In this document: positions 33,667 to 46,023 of the stretch, piece by piece
How the letters are laid out: every line of letters starts with the position of its first letter
Numbering within the stretch: position 1 is the first letter of the stretch
Assembly (NCBI GenBank): GCA_034359265.1
Contig: CP136895.1
Coordinates: 45,464,001-45,528,000, forward strand
Length of the DNA stretch: 64,000 nt
Source of the DNA: Canna indica
Lineage: Eukaryota; Streptophyta; Magnoliopsida; Zingiberales; Cannaceae
Direction of reading: 5' to 3'
Position numbers and translations under genes: made by a program
Notes under the pieces: model-generated
What the model was told of the DNA's origin: nothing
The model's database searches: none
The model's input: the letters and a program-made list of their open reading frames with translations, nothing else

Positions 33667-34687
33667 CGAACCGATCGATCGATCGAACAATGCCAGAATT
33701 TGGCAGTAGCCAATTCGGTCGATCGGTCGGTCGATCGAATTTGGTCGAAAATTAGCAGTAGCCAATTCGATCGATCGGTCGGTTGATCGGATTGTGCCAG
33801 AAAGCGACAGTTTGCTTTCGGTCGATCGACCAACCATCGATCAGACGACGAAAACGACTAGTTTTCCGCCCGTTGAGCCGCCTGTTTCATGCCTTCTCTT
33901 CATGACTTAATTATAAAAAGGAACCCATGAGAGCCTTCCTTCACACTTTTTGATCACTCCTAACTTCCTTGAGCCATCCTTTGATCAATTCTAAGCCCTT
34001 ATTGAGTTAATCTTGTGAAAATCGTAGCTTGAACCTTTCATCTCCTTGATTAAGCCTCCTTGATTAAGCCTTTATTTCATTGCTTCATCATCAAAGGCAT
34101 CAAGAGGAAGCTAGGAATCTTGTTGTGGAGCTAAGTAATTTATTATTTGATTTATTGCTCCATTTATTATTGTATTTTGTTGTTTATTTCTTTGTATTTG
34201 AGCTTGTAAGAAGACCTAGTGTTAGGTCTTGTGATTGAGTCGTATCCTTGGTGTAGAAGGTGTAAAACCACTTGTGTAAACGTAATTTGCTAGGATTAGT
34301 TGAGTTGTTCTTAGGATTGAGGTGAGAGAGTGCTCTCGATAGGAAGACGGGATACTTCCGGGTGTGGAAGTGCCTTCGGTTTGAGAGCGAAGACTTTTCG
34401 GTGCAAAGTCCTCATTGTAAGGAAACTAATTAATCTAGTTAAACTAGTTTGGAAATCCTAAGCGGGGTGCTTAGGTAGTAGAGTAGACATTGTGACCGAA
34501 CCACTATAAATCATTGTGTTAGCATTGGTATCTTGTGTGTGCTAAATTGCTTTATTATTGCTTCCACATTTAGTTGATAAATTGCAACTTGGCTAAGTAA
34601 TCAAGTAAACGATTAAAATTGGAATTAGGCGAAAGATTTAGATTACACACTATTCACCCTCCTCTAGTGTGGCCATTTCACCCAACA
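33667..34687 (+). mobile_element. 5'-truncated LTR of gag-only family
   Basis: Begins inside the palindrome array (CGATCGATCGATCGAAC) and runs to the family end CCCAACA at 34687. Contains the TATA box near 33913 and the GGGATACTTCCGGGTGTGG block. The first about 700 bp of the LTR are missing, and no target duplication can be seen. Confidence 0.75.
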
Positions 34688-34768
34688 AATGCAACTTTTA
34701 TTGAAAAATAAAGAAAATGTGCGTACATGAGGAGTGCTCGGGTCCGAGCTCTATTGGTGCTTTTTTGG

Positions 34769-35300
34769 TCACGACTTGAGTTCTCTCAATTCTGGAGTCG
34801 TGGTTGCTTTCGGGTGCCCCACGCGTCTTGAGTTTGGTTTGGAGACTTCGGTCGGTTGTTTGCTTTTGGACGCAGAGAGCATTTGTGGGCCACTGTGCTT
34901 GATCACCTTTGGCTTGAGGCATTCGTTACAGCACCATTGGGCCTCTTTCTGATCTACGTGTAACACGCCAACCTCTGTTTTTGAAATGGGAAACTTCAAT
35001 GCCAAATGGAGAGTGGAAACGACAGATCCTAAATTGTTTAAAGACGGTCGCCCTAGGATTGGTACGTTGATGACAAGGTATTGTACAATAATTGTTTTTG
35101 CCCTTGGCTGAGAGTCAAATGTTGTCATTAACCATATGGCTCCCTGGACGTCAACTTTCTGCCCGGAAAAGCCCACTAGGTTTCCCTTGCATAGGGTAAG
35201 TGAGATTTCTGTTAATTGCATCCTCTCGAAGGTAGAGTGGAAAAGGATGTTGGCTGAGCTGCCCTAGTCGACTAGGACCCCTTTAATAATGAAATTTCAT
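34769..35300 (-). pseudogene. Tat-like aspartic protease fragment
   Basis: Minus-strand frame with the protease active site VLVD-stop-GSSANILF (stop TAG at 35264-35266 directly after the catalytic Asp), then ILGRPSLNNLGSVVSTLHLALKFP, the conserved C-terminal part of Tat-type proteases. Ends in low-complexity sequence before the truncated LTR. The stop disables it. Confidence 0.7.
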
Positions 35301-35639
35301 GCAATTACAGATATTACGACTGGGTCATGCAGATTTAAATTGGTTTCATGAAAATCATATTCATATAACGATATTATCGAGGTTCTTGAGGGAAGCCGGT
35401 GTGGTCGACTGGCGCTATTGACTGTTGTTACTGTCTGTGAAGATCTTTTCCTGGTGGAGCTTGATTCTCCACTCCTTATAAGTCCGCCAGTGATGTAATT
35501 GATGATCCGTCAGGGTTTGTCCTCTAGGCGATTGGCTCGCTTGCCATCCCTATGGCTTGAATAGGGATCGGCGGGCGTTCGACTTCGCCGCCGAGGATCG
35601 CGGCTTCTGCTTCGACCTCTTTCTTTCTTATGGTGGATG

Positions 35640-36560
35640 TACTTATCTAGGCGTCATTCTCAGACCAAGTCCTCCAGTTGATCACTGAGTACCACACACT
35701 CCTTGGTTGTATGACCATATGTGTCACGGAACACGCATTTATTGCTCATGTCAGCATTTAGCAGTAGCTTTTGTTTTCCTGTGTTGGTAGGGTATCTGAT
35801 GAGCTTCATGTGATAGATGTCACGAATGATAGTTTCCTTTATAGTATTGAAAGGAGTATATTTTTTGAATTGGACGCTCAATCGAGGTGGTGACCTCGGC
35901 CCTCTGCCACTATTCTGCTCATGGCGACCGCGATCTTCACTTCTCCTGTCTCCCTTTCTAGATTTTTTGTCTTCAATGATGGCCTCAAGGTTTTGTCAGT
36001 TGGTCCTTTTGGCCTTTCGGAGGTCTTTCATTTTTATGAAGCTAGCGGCCTTCTCCTAAAATTCGGCCATGTCTTTAGGTTCCGCGAGGGCGATCTGGTT
36101 AGCAAAGAGTCCAAGGTTTACCCCGAGTTAAATGCAAAAAAGCTCGATTTGTGGGTCGAGGTTGGGGATATCGGCCGATATGCCCTGAAACATGTTTACA
36201 TATTCTTTTAGGGGCTCATGCTGCCCTTGCCTAACATAGTGGAGGGCAGCCCCCGTTTTGTGGTATACCCACGATGTGGTGAATCGGCTAAGGAAGATGC
36301 GGGAAGGGTCATCAAAAGAGTGGATAGACCCCGACGGAAGAAAAGCAAACCACAATAGGGCGATTTTTCCCAGGATAGTCGCGAAGGCTCTTGCAAAGCA
36401 TAGAATCAGTTGCTCTATGGTCGAGCATCGTGGTTGAAAACGACATCACATGTAGCGCGGGGTCGCTCGTTCCATTGTAAGGTGTCAGGGTGGTGGGTAA
36501 CTCGCACCTCGGCGGAAGGCATGTTGTCATGATGTGCTTGGCAAAGGGTCCCGCGTATTG
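35640..36560 (-). pseudogene. Broken Tat-like gag, right copy
   Basis: Pieces in different frames: 36530-36312 (LPPRCELPTTLTPYNGTSDP), 36355-36128 (SIHSFDD..IFLSRF...LHYVRQGQHEPLKEYV, the core of Retrotrans_gag) and 35881-35660 (knuckle-like CVFRDTYGHTTKEC, DQLEDLV). In this copy the zinc-site His of the left copy has become Arg. Frameshifts separate the pieces. Confidence 0.7.
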
Positions 36561-38440
36561 AGGGAGAGCAATCCTGGGTCTCCGAATTTTGGGATCCTCA
36601 CCTTTCTCTGGATGGGGGGTGCGGGAGACTTCGTCATGGGGAACTTGATCAGGCCTCCCTTTTTTCAGGTGAATGTTGTCCTCGGGTTCTGAGTGACAGA
36701 GATCGTGGTCAACTGGGGATGTCCATAGTATCGCATCATCATCTTGACTTGAGTCATTTGTTGTTGGTTTTTAGCCTCCAAATCGTCTATTCATCGATAA
36801 GGGTCTTTGGGGGAGGATTCGCTGGTACCGAAGCATCGCTCCTCGTTGTTTCAACGTTACCAGGTTGCGATCGATCGTCGCCATCGGGTCGCTGTCGTTG
36901 ATGTGTGGCGGCGGCCGCTTGGCTTTGGGCTCCAACCATTATGGGGAAAGTAAGCTTTACTCGGCCCTACGGTAGGCGCCAAATCCTCTTGCCTCAGAGT
37001 TTGGGCCTTTCGGTCCGGTTTGGTACCTTTTCTTGTCTGGTTCGACGCCGACCCGGGGGGGGGGGGGGCAACCTGTAAATGACACTCCGACGCTCAAGTC
37101 AGTGGGACTCCAAGGTGGAGGTAATGCCAATTGGAATTAGGGTTACCTGAGACATGTCGTATCTATATTTATTGTAGGTGAGGACGGTGATTCCGCCCGA
37201 AAGTCTTATGGTGAGGTTGCCTAGAATGGGTTGAGGGCGATTCCGGAGATGACGAGTTAGTAATGACGTATATCTTCTGATAAGGTAGGATGTGGATATC
37301 CTTATGCGATTAGATGGGGGTCCCTGGACATAGTTGTTTAGTCTGACTTGGGTCTGACTCATGAGTGTAGTTGGGCGGAGCCCCCTAGATGGGGTTGCGC
37401 AGTTTGGTTCGGAATGAATAATGGGGCGCTGCTGGGTCTAATTCGACCGGGCCCAATAGTTTTAGTCGAGTCCAAAATTAAAATAAGCTCCTAATTAAAC
37501 AATCACATGATAGCTAGATTTGATTGTGTAAGTTTTGTTACATGGTTCTAAGCATAATGGGGCAAATAAGTGCATATATTCTTAGTTTACTAAAAACTAT
37601 TGAGTAATGGTTTATCTCTAGGCAGATGACATGTTAATATTTTGGGTATCAATATGATTGGTATAAATGATATTTATTTTAATCTAACTTTAGTCTTTAA
37701 AGTAAAATATTTAAATGAAGCAGTCTAACTGAGGAAATATGAAAAAGGTTATGTACTAAACTAGTCACATTGTATTGAGAAACTAATTATGAAATTTAGC
37801 ATCTAAAGAAGATTTATATTCCTTTTGACTCAAGCACCAAGTTGATTGAAAATAATAGAAGAATAATTTCACAATTGAAATACGCTAGTGTCATAGGAAA
37901 CATAATGTATATTATGCAATGCACTAGATCATTTATTGGCTTTGTTGTGTGTTATATTTTGTGCAAACTTTTAAGGTATACTTGTAAGTTGAATTTGATC
38001 ATTTGGAAGTCAAAGGAAGAATTTGGATAATCTAAAAAAAATAAAAGATTATGAATTATGTTATTCAAATTATCCTATGATTTTGGAAGAATATTCAAAT
38101 GCAAGTTGGATAATCAATCTTAATGACAATAAATCTACTTGAGAAGAGGAGCAACATGTTGGATTTCTAAGAAATAAACATGTATATTCCATTCAATTAT
38201 ATAGTTGAAGTTGTTGCTATTGGCCTAAAGTTTTCAACCTTAATCTTAATCTCGGTTTTGATAATAACAAATTCGGAACTAATGTTTCATTAAGAAATAA
38301 TTTCAGGTTCCAAGCCGAGTAGCACACGACATTCGAGATTAAAAGATGAGGGTAAAATCAAAAACTTTTAAGAAGGACGTTGATCGATACTCGAAAGATG
38401 ACGAAGACTTAGAGTTTACGTTTTCAGGTCTAAAATTAAT

Positions 38441-40923
38441 TGTCACACCCCAACTGAGGGTAGTGTGACCGGCTAGGGCCTACATCCTGCCCTGTAGTCT
38501 ACTATCTACACTGACACCAAGAAAACCAAGACACATCGAATAAAATAAATCTCAACATACTTTATAAAAAGTTTTCAAAGTCACAATCTATATGTTTTCT
38601 AAAATAAGTAGAAACATCAACATCAAAATAACCGAATGTTCAAGTAATAAGTTTTATAATTCTTTTTCAATTAAAACTGTCAGTGCAGAAACAAAACCAA
38701 ACACTACTAAGCACTAGTCTAAGACTCATGGATGTCGCTACGAGATATGGCACTGCCTCCCGCCCACCAGCTGCACCATGTCAACATGCCTAGTCACTAC
38801 TCATACTCTACAAAAATAAGAATAAACTGTGAGTCCACTTGGGACTCAGTGAGTGGCTCAAATGAACCTCCACATAAGCCTCGATCATGCATATATATCA
38901 TATAAGGCAACAAAGGAAATGTACAATGAGGTAAATTTATTTCTAATGCGATTACCGACCCCCAACGGGTACATCTGCACCAACTAAATATGATAACCCG
39001 CCATCTTGGCTTATCAAGTCTTCGGCATCCGGCCCTTGGGCCTACTCATAGAATAATATCCCAACTACAGTCGTCTCTACCATATCAGGTAGTATCATAC
39101 TAGCCATCGGCCACATCATCTCAAGATGTAATCAAACAATCCCGGGCCATCGACTAGGATGGTCCACTAGTCTTCGAACACCGTCTAGGGTAAGGATAAC
39201 TAGTCCCACCCAACTGGGGTCTAGCACATATCAAACACATCACACATATCAAACACATCACACAATCAATATTCTAGGATTTCCATATATACACTTCGGG
39301 CCTTTGCCCGTATCTGGCTTTAATCCGGCTACAGGGTCAACAATTTATGCCGTCATTTCAAGATATGAACACCTACGAGTTCTAAGTTTCCAAAAGTATA
39401 CAATAAGTCATGGAAATGTTATCGTATCCTAACTAAGTTTCCATATAAGTGTTATGAACGTCTAGCGACGCCTTACATGTTATCTATCCTTCTACACTGC
39501 CTTGGGTGAGGAATTCCTTGTGTCGACCTTGGAATCCCGCCATGACCATTTTAGGGCAGCATGTATAATCCAAAGGAAAACATTCAAATATTACAACATC
39601 TATTATATATGACCATAATATATATACATAACAACTTTACACTATCTTAGGAATCTTAGCACAATAAGGAACAACTATCTAGCATGGCAATGTAGTAATG
39701 AATTCAAATAAAATATAGGAAATACTAAACATGGTAACAATTTCAACATTTCAAAGTTTAAAGATCTAATGCTAAGGATGGTTATAAGACTAGCATTCCT
39801 ACAATTCAAAATCAATCAAGCTACTTGCTATGTTTGGTGTTTTTCCTAAGTATTGTCATATCTCTATGTATGATCCTTATAATCATGTAATTTCCATCTA
39901 AAGCCACTCTCTTCTCCCTTCCATAGCCTTGGCCGAACCATGAGCAAGGAAGACCTTGCTCGGCCATGGCCCTTAAGGTAGGAAAAGGGGGAGGAGACTC
40001 TAGCTATACCTCTAATACTTCAATTCCGAATATAGCTTAAATGTCAATGGACAGATTTATCCTTCCCTCACCCTTGACCGAACCCTCTTCATGAGTTATA
40101 GGATTCATTCGGCCACTTCAAAGAATTCCTAGGGAAGGCATGCTTCATAATGCGTGAGATTTACGAGTGGAACTACATCAAACATTGACATGAGATCATC
40201 TAAGGGCTTTCTTGTCGTCAAGGGAATCGGGGAAAATTTTGGCATGACCTTTCCCCTTTTCCCATGACTCGGCAGCCCTAGAAACTTAAAAATCCACGAA
40301 GAAACAATGAGTTCCGACAAGAAATTCCACAAAACAGTGAACATACATAGTTGAAACCAAGATTTGTCGAAAAGATCGCGAGAAACTCAACCTATCACAT
40401 CTAGGGGTTCGGCTATCCGCCTCCCCCAAGCTTCAAAACTTAACCACTCACCTAGATTGCGGAGAAACAAAGATCGGGTGATGATGACTTGAAATTTTTC
40501 TGGCGACGACGCGAATCCCGGATCGATCCAAGTCCCCAAGGTTTCTCCTTGCTCTGTCTCCTCTCTCCCTAGGCAGCCTTGTGCGACTCAAAGGATGAGT
40601 CGCACGATTGCAAGATGAGGGTTTTAATACCTCATCTAGCTTTCCAAAGATGGCTCCATGACTCACTTAACACATACTCAGAACTCGACTAAACTCGAAT
40701 TCAACTTGGGTTCCGACTCAACCCATAATATGAATCGAGTTAACTTAATTTAAGGTATGATTTCATAAAAGGAAAGTTAATCACCCAAATAGATTCCATG
40801 AATCATTAGTCGAGTCATACCTTTTCACTCGAGACGATCCCGAGGCTCGACTCGACTACCCCCGGGTCCAGCGTGCTGCACCAAAATAGATTTTTATATT
40901 AGAAAAAATTTTCGGGTCTTACA
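38441..40923 (-). repeat. LTR (3') of Del-like element
   Basis: 2483 bp, long LTR typical of this lineage. The right end on the plus strand reads CGGGTCTTACA and the left end TGTCACACCCCAACTGAGGG. No coding content; reading frames inside it are chance. Confidence 0.8.
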
Positions 40924-40976
40924 ACCTTCCCCCCTTAAGGGAAATTCGTCCTCGAATTTACTTGAATAACAAGGAT

Positions 40977-41219
40977 TTACCGGCCCTCGAATAAGGAAGG
41001 GTAGCGCTCTCTCATGTCCTGCTCTACCTCCCATGTGGCCTCTTGTCCGGAATGGTGCTCTCATCTGATCTTTATCAGGAGAATTTCTTTGGACCTTAGC
41101 TTCCTGATGTGGCGGTCAAGAATTTCTACCGGCCTTTCCTTGAATGAGATGGCCGAATCTACATCGATAGAAGAGGGCTCGATCACATGCGAATCATCTT
41201 TCACATACTTCTTAAAAAT
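40977..41219 (-). pseudogene. Pol C-terminus with chromodomain, Del-like
   Basis: Minus-strand frame reading RPVEILDRHIRKLRSKEILLI, then a stop where a Trp is expected, then HHSGQEATWE and DMRERYPSLF to a terminal TAA at 40977-40979. This is the chromodomain end of Del/Tekay polyproteins. One in-frame stop disables it. Confidence 0.75.
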
Positions 41220-42503
41220 GCTAATTAGCATCGTCTACTCTATTGTTGAGCCTTGTATTTCTTGATTCATCATCAAAATACATTAAGAGGAGTTAGGAAT
41301 CTTCATTTGGAGCAAAGTATTATTGTTTTATTTATTTGCTAGGTCTTGAGTTTTAGTAGTTGCCTTGGTGTAGAGGTCACTTGTGTACACTAGATTTAGG
41401 GTGTCTTTGGAGTGTGAGGTGGGAAGGTGCCTTCGGGGAGAAGACGAAGAACTTCTGATATAAATCCTCATTGTATGAACCCTAAATTATTAGTGGATTC
41501 GGTTGAAATCCTAAGCGATGTGATTAGGTAATAGATGTAAACTTGGTTGAAGTCGAACTTCTATAAATTTGTGTGTTGTACTTAATTATTCATTATTGCT
41601 TTCACTTATTAATTATACTTGTGTTTTGCTTAATATTTCAAAAACATAGTTGTTATATAGTTTTCACCTCCATCTAATGTGATCATTTCCTCTCATAGTT
41701 GCATTAGCTACCAAAGCAAGGAAGCAAAATAACAAAAATATTTATTATTGGATAAAAAGCTACGGTGCTCCGTTGTTTCTTCGTATTATGATAGTAAAGC
41801 TACACTATCTAGAACATATAGAAATATATAGAAATATTTATAATGGTAAATGTAGACATATAAGCCAAAGATATTAGTTTATCCAAAAATTGATCTCAAA
41901 TGGTACTAGTACCATAAGTTATGTAAAATCAGTTAAAAATCTCGCAGATCCTTTAACAAAACCATCCTTGAAATATGGTGAATTTAACAACAAAAGAAAT
42001 GAGGTTAAAACTAAAATCTTGATGCCAATATAAGAAAACAACTTTGTATTAGTAAAATTAATATTACATTTTTTTTGAAAAATAACAAATTATATTGTGC
42101 ATATGGCTAATTAAAGGTAAGCTTCATTTGCCATTATTGTTAAAAGTCCAGTGTAATCGAATTGACACAGTCAAAACAACCAACAAACCACCACCGTGGA
42201 GTAGTGTAGTCTCTTTTCAGAATAAATTTGATTTAACATGAATAGTTTATTTTACCTATCATGTAAGGCATGTAAGGCAGTAGAATCTCCTGGTCCAGCA
42301 TCAACCAGAAAAGGCACACTTTTTCACCATGAACAAAACCAGCTCCACCATCACATGGTATAATAAAATTGGACAGAGAAATTAAGGAACAAAACAACTA
42401 GTAGCTCAACATTCTACATGACAAACTATTGATTAGTGGTTTTGTAACTCCTAAGCAGGAATAGGCAAGTCCTTCAACAGCATCAGGAACTTGCTGCAAG
42501 ACA

Positions 42504-45319
42504 TTAGCGGCTAAACCTTCCTGTCACAGCCTTTGGCACAAAGCTGATTGAACTTGAGGATTTCTCTAATCTGTAAGAGAAAATCAAACTGCAAGCTTAA
42601 GTGGAGTAAATTCAATAGAATTAGTGAGTGTATATACAATGCGTCTGTTTGTAAAAGTATATATTGTACATATAAGCATGCACTTATTCACAATGATGAT
42701 GATGATGATGATGGAAGAGTTGGAAATATAGTAACCTTGAAATTTCCTCCGCAGCCTTCAGCACTTGCTCAGAACTAGTTTCCAGCACCAGACCTCCAAA
42801 TATGATTTCATCTAGAATTGCATGCATCTGCAAATAATAAATTCAAATTCAACATATGTTTTTCATGGAACTTATTTGAGCCCCAGGCTAGCCGTAAAGG
42901 TAAAGTCTTCATTAAATTCAATCCACATGGTTTCAGTTGGATTTTTCAATAGAACAAAACACTAGAGAGATTATATGCCAAGTACTTGCATCATTGCAAA
43001 GCAAACACATGAAGCTTTTTTCCCAACTATAGATTACACCACTTTTACTATGCTCTTATTTATCTACAAGATATTTGGACACTTCAAGATGCCACAGTTA
43101 ACTTGCTAACATATACAACTTGATTGAAAATAGGATACTGTATCATCAAAAAGACTTAAACTAATAAAGTAGGTTTTATCTCTAAGATTATATAAAACAT
43201 GTACAGAATATCTAGATTTGGCATTACTGCATAGTGAATATATCAACCAATATAATGTAACTGAGGATCTTGGCACAAAGAGATAAACTTTGATAATAAT
43301 AGTAAATGAAATTAGAAAACATATTCAAAGTATGGTAGAATATATCTTAGTGATTCCTCTAAGAGAATGAAGTGAACTCTGTATTTTGATAAATTGCCAT
43401 GTCGTGAAAAATACAACTTATGCCCTTGGTAGTGCTAATGTGCATGATGCATCAGTTATTTCTTTTAGTGTAGTGTAAATTTAACTCTAGTGCAACATAT
43501 TGACAGTATGCTCCATGCTACACAAACAAATGCTTGGATGTTGCTTACTATGAGATTATCCTATGCAGTTGAAAGCAGTCAGGGCAATATAGAAGATGAT
43601 ATCCTGATGGATTGATTATCTCAATAATAAATACAGATAATAGGAATATAAGTAAAATATTCACTTATTGCTAATTGATTGATTGGTAAAGAATCTGTTG
43701 CGTACAGATATTAAACCAATACCATGTTTCCATTTTATCTTATTTGCAAAAACAAAATTACAGAAAAACAATAGCATACGAAATAATATGGGAGACAAAT
43801 AAAGAAATAAAGGCCTATTGATTAAGTTTCAATTAAACATACATATGGATTGTTCATCAGTGTTTTGATCAGCTAAATATGTTTCCTTTCAACATAAGCA
43901 CCTTCTATCAAACAGGATAGAGATACTTAATTATTTGTCACAGATTTCACCCTCTAGTTTCTTTCTATGTCCTCTTTGTTTAATTAAGATGAAAGTGCAG
44001 AATGCTACAAGTCAATTGCAGTTTCCAGGGACATGCTCGAGTACTCTGGAGAACATGTCAAAGTGGCATGTTGAACTGATCCAAGAAGTTGCTAACAAGC
44101 CATTCCGAGAAAGCTTCATAAGTAACTATCTTACCTTGTTGAAGTAAAACACTATGTCAAGCTCACAAACATTCTTGTAGCATCTGTCAAGTGTCTCTAC
44201 AAAGACTGCAGGCAACAGAAACTATATCAGACAATTTTTCTTAATAAAGGACCAAATAGATACATAGAGAAAGATATGGCGAATGAGTTTAGCCAGTTAC
44301 TACTTCAATGACTCATTAACATGAGCAGTTTCAAACAGGATATTAACACACAATCTTTCTGTAGCACTGAATAAAGCTCGTTTCACATGAGCAAACTACA
44401 CAATGTTTCTAAAAGAGAACAGTCTCTCATTGAACTTATATTGCTGAGAGCTAGGTTTGCACCTTGAATGAGATCGAGCATAGCTAGTTCGTTTTCAGAA
44501 TTGTCAAACACAAACACAAAATACAGCGTGGCAAGGTGCTTGTATACCAAACGCGTGCCCTGTAATAATGACATGAAATTGCATATTACCGGACCCACAG
44601 AAAGAATCCCAGGAAGATGGGAAATTATGTTCAAGTGTTAAACACCAAAACGACTATCTATCAACTCAATTTCAAAGAAGAAACTTTTTTTTTTGTAGAA
44701 CATAATTAACCCTCAAACCCACCTTGTTAACTGGTTCTTCGTTCTATGAATCAACAAAAATATACTCTTGGCGAAATGAAGTATAGAGGAATTATCATTA
44801 TCAATTAAAGGTATAATTAACTAAAGTATAAATAAAAAACTAAATAATCTTATGTATAGCCGCTTTGCTTCCATATTGTTCTTTTCATCTTTCTTTTGAG
44901 TATTCTACAACAAAGATACGAAAGACAGATTAAAGATGAAATATTACTGGGCCGAAGATTGCATCTGCCTCAACGAAATTGCTGACTTTGTCCGGTCTTC
45001 CCGACAGAACTACAAGAAGTCGACGCAAGAATTGAATTTTGATGGGAATCCAGCACAATACAGAATTAAGGGTTTCTCAGTTTCATCAAATTATGGGTAC
45101 TGACCTGCGAATACGCTTCGGATGAGCTCCTGTTGTTTCTCAGGTGGCTGCACTACCATATAAAGCAAGGACATGAGCCATAAAGAGAAGATTCAGATCG
45201 GAAAATAATTTAAGGGGAGCTTATAAGCGAAAAGGGGAGATTTTGTGGACCTGGAATTCGTAGAACTTGAGAAGGCGTGGCTTGCCTTGGGTGTTCATCA
45301 CGATCACTGCGCGTATCAT
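42504..45319 (-). CDS. AP3S: AP-3 complex subunit sigma, right copy (7 exons)
   Basis: Exons: 45319-45251, 45147-45105, 45009-44948, 44559-44463, 44205-44135, 42827-42736, 42570-42504; lengths 69, 43, 62, 97, 71, 92 and 67 nt, identical to the left copy, all GT/AG, giving an intact 166-residue protein. Against the left copy it differs at E41G, F100Y and N111Y; positions 100 and 111 lie in the normally conserved [13 protein letters not shown] stretch, so this copy may be under weaker constraint. Introns are nearly identical to the left copy. A MITE inserted 128 bp before the start codon could alter expression. Role as for the left copy: AP-3 adaptor, vacuolar traffic. Confidence 0.93.
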
Positions 45320-45446
45320 CGTCGCCGGCGACCGCCCAAATCTTAAGATTTCTCGAGATACGGTGGAGAACTGATTGCCGAAATGTTCCTTCGCGTCTTT
45401 GAAGTTGTTTTCGATTTCTGTTTCGTGTTTTTAGAAATAAAAAAAA
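45320..45446. other. Proximal 5' flank of AP-3 sigma, right copy
   Basis: Conserved with 24875-25000 in the left copy, ending in TTTTTAGAAATAAA where the MITE begins. Likely 5' untranslated region. Confidence 0.4.
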
Positions 45447-46023
45447 GTTTAATTATGTTTTTTTTTTTAGTTTGATCCATTCTTTTTAAAACTTTTCATT
45501 TAGTCTCTTAATGCTAGGGATTAAAGATAAAATGAGGGACCAAACAAAAAAATAAAGATATTTTAAGAAACTAAATGAAATATATATATATATATATATA
45601 TATGTTTTCACTTTATTCACCAATATAAAATCTCATCAATTTATTTTTTATTATTTTAAAATCTTCACCTTAATTTGTGATGTGAATATTTTGAAATAAG
45701 AAAAAACAAATTGTTGATATTTTATATTGATGAATAAGATAAGAAAACTTATATATATATGTGTGCGCGCGCGTTTTAGGTTATTAAAATATATATTTTT
45801 TCCATCTAGTCCCTTAAAATATCTTCATTTTTTCGTTTGGTCCCTCATTTTGTCTTTAATCCATGTCAATATTGACTTTTAACAACAAAAGTTAATGAAA
45901 AGTTAACGAGGGAACAAACGGAAAAGAAAATAATTTTTGAGTGACTAAACGGAAAGTTTTTTAAAAGGAGGGACCAAACGAAAAAATCGTGATAATTTTG
46001 GGGACCAAAAACATAATTAAACC
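45447..46023. mobile_element. MITE-like element in AP-3 sigma 5' flank
   Basis: About 577 bp with terminal inverted repeats: GTTTAATTATGTTTTT at the left and, inverted, GGTTTAATTATGTTTTTGGTCC at the right; subterminal TTTAGTCTCTTAA/TTTAGTCACTCAA and TTTGGTCCCTC motifs are also inverted. No coding. Contains a TA run (45581-45602) and an alternating GTGTGCGCGCGCG (about 45760-45772). Absent at the same place in the left copy. The inverted repeats resemble Mutator-like MITEs that begin with such GGTCC words. Confidence 0.75.

Larger units (their letters stand above)
34688..37450 (-). mobile_element. Tat-like Ty3/gypsy remnant, right copy
   Basis: Minus-strand remnant running from an LTR-like 5' region (about 36980-37450, with a GGCGCC-type primer-site region at about 36970-36985) through gag to protease at the low-coordinate end. 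From 35458 upward it matches the left copy; 34688-35457 (protease) has no match there. All coding parts are broken. It holds the empty target site GGTGA (37186-37190) of the nest in the left copy. Confidence 0.7.
38441..41219 (-). mobile_element. Truncated Del/Tekay-like chromovirus
   Basis: On the minus strand: end of pol (41219-40977), short spacer with polypurine tract AAGGGGGGAAGG (about 40924-40940), then a complete LTR 40923-38441 starting TGTAAGACCCGAAAA and ending GTGTGACA. Everything upstream in the element is missing, so it is a 5'-truncated copy. Related to the solo LTR at 53332-55936. Present only in the right copy of the duplication. Confidence 0.8.
38218..41697 (+). mobile_element. 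Short old LTR of gag-only family, right copy, interrupted
   Basis: Starts TATTGGCCTAAAG at 38218 and ends CTCATA at 41697, flanked by GTTGC at 38213-38217 and 41698-41702, the same site as in the left copy. A truncated Del-like element at 38441-41219 interrupts it. Confidence 0.7.
37550..42050 (+). pseudogene. Ty1/copia pol remnant, right copy
   Basis: 37590-38212 covers decayed reverse transcriptase (ADDM near 37625, then RNase H-proximal LKYASVIGNIMYIMQCTRSFIGFVVCY in the frame 37842-38030) and 41703-42050 the RNase H end (YDSKATLSRTYRN..., NLADPLTKP). An LTR (38218-41697) splits it. About 330 bp at 37830-38150 are lost in the left copy. Confidence 0.7.

Noticed and set aside
37053..37068. 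G-run as a possible quadruplex or regulatory site
   Set aside because: A single homopolymer in decayed LTR sequence, prone to slippage and sequencing error.
38441..40923. Several 60-80-codon frames
   Set aside because: All lie inside a non-coding LTR.
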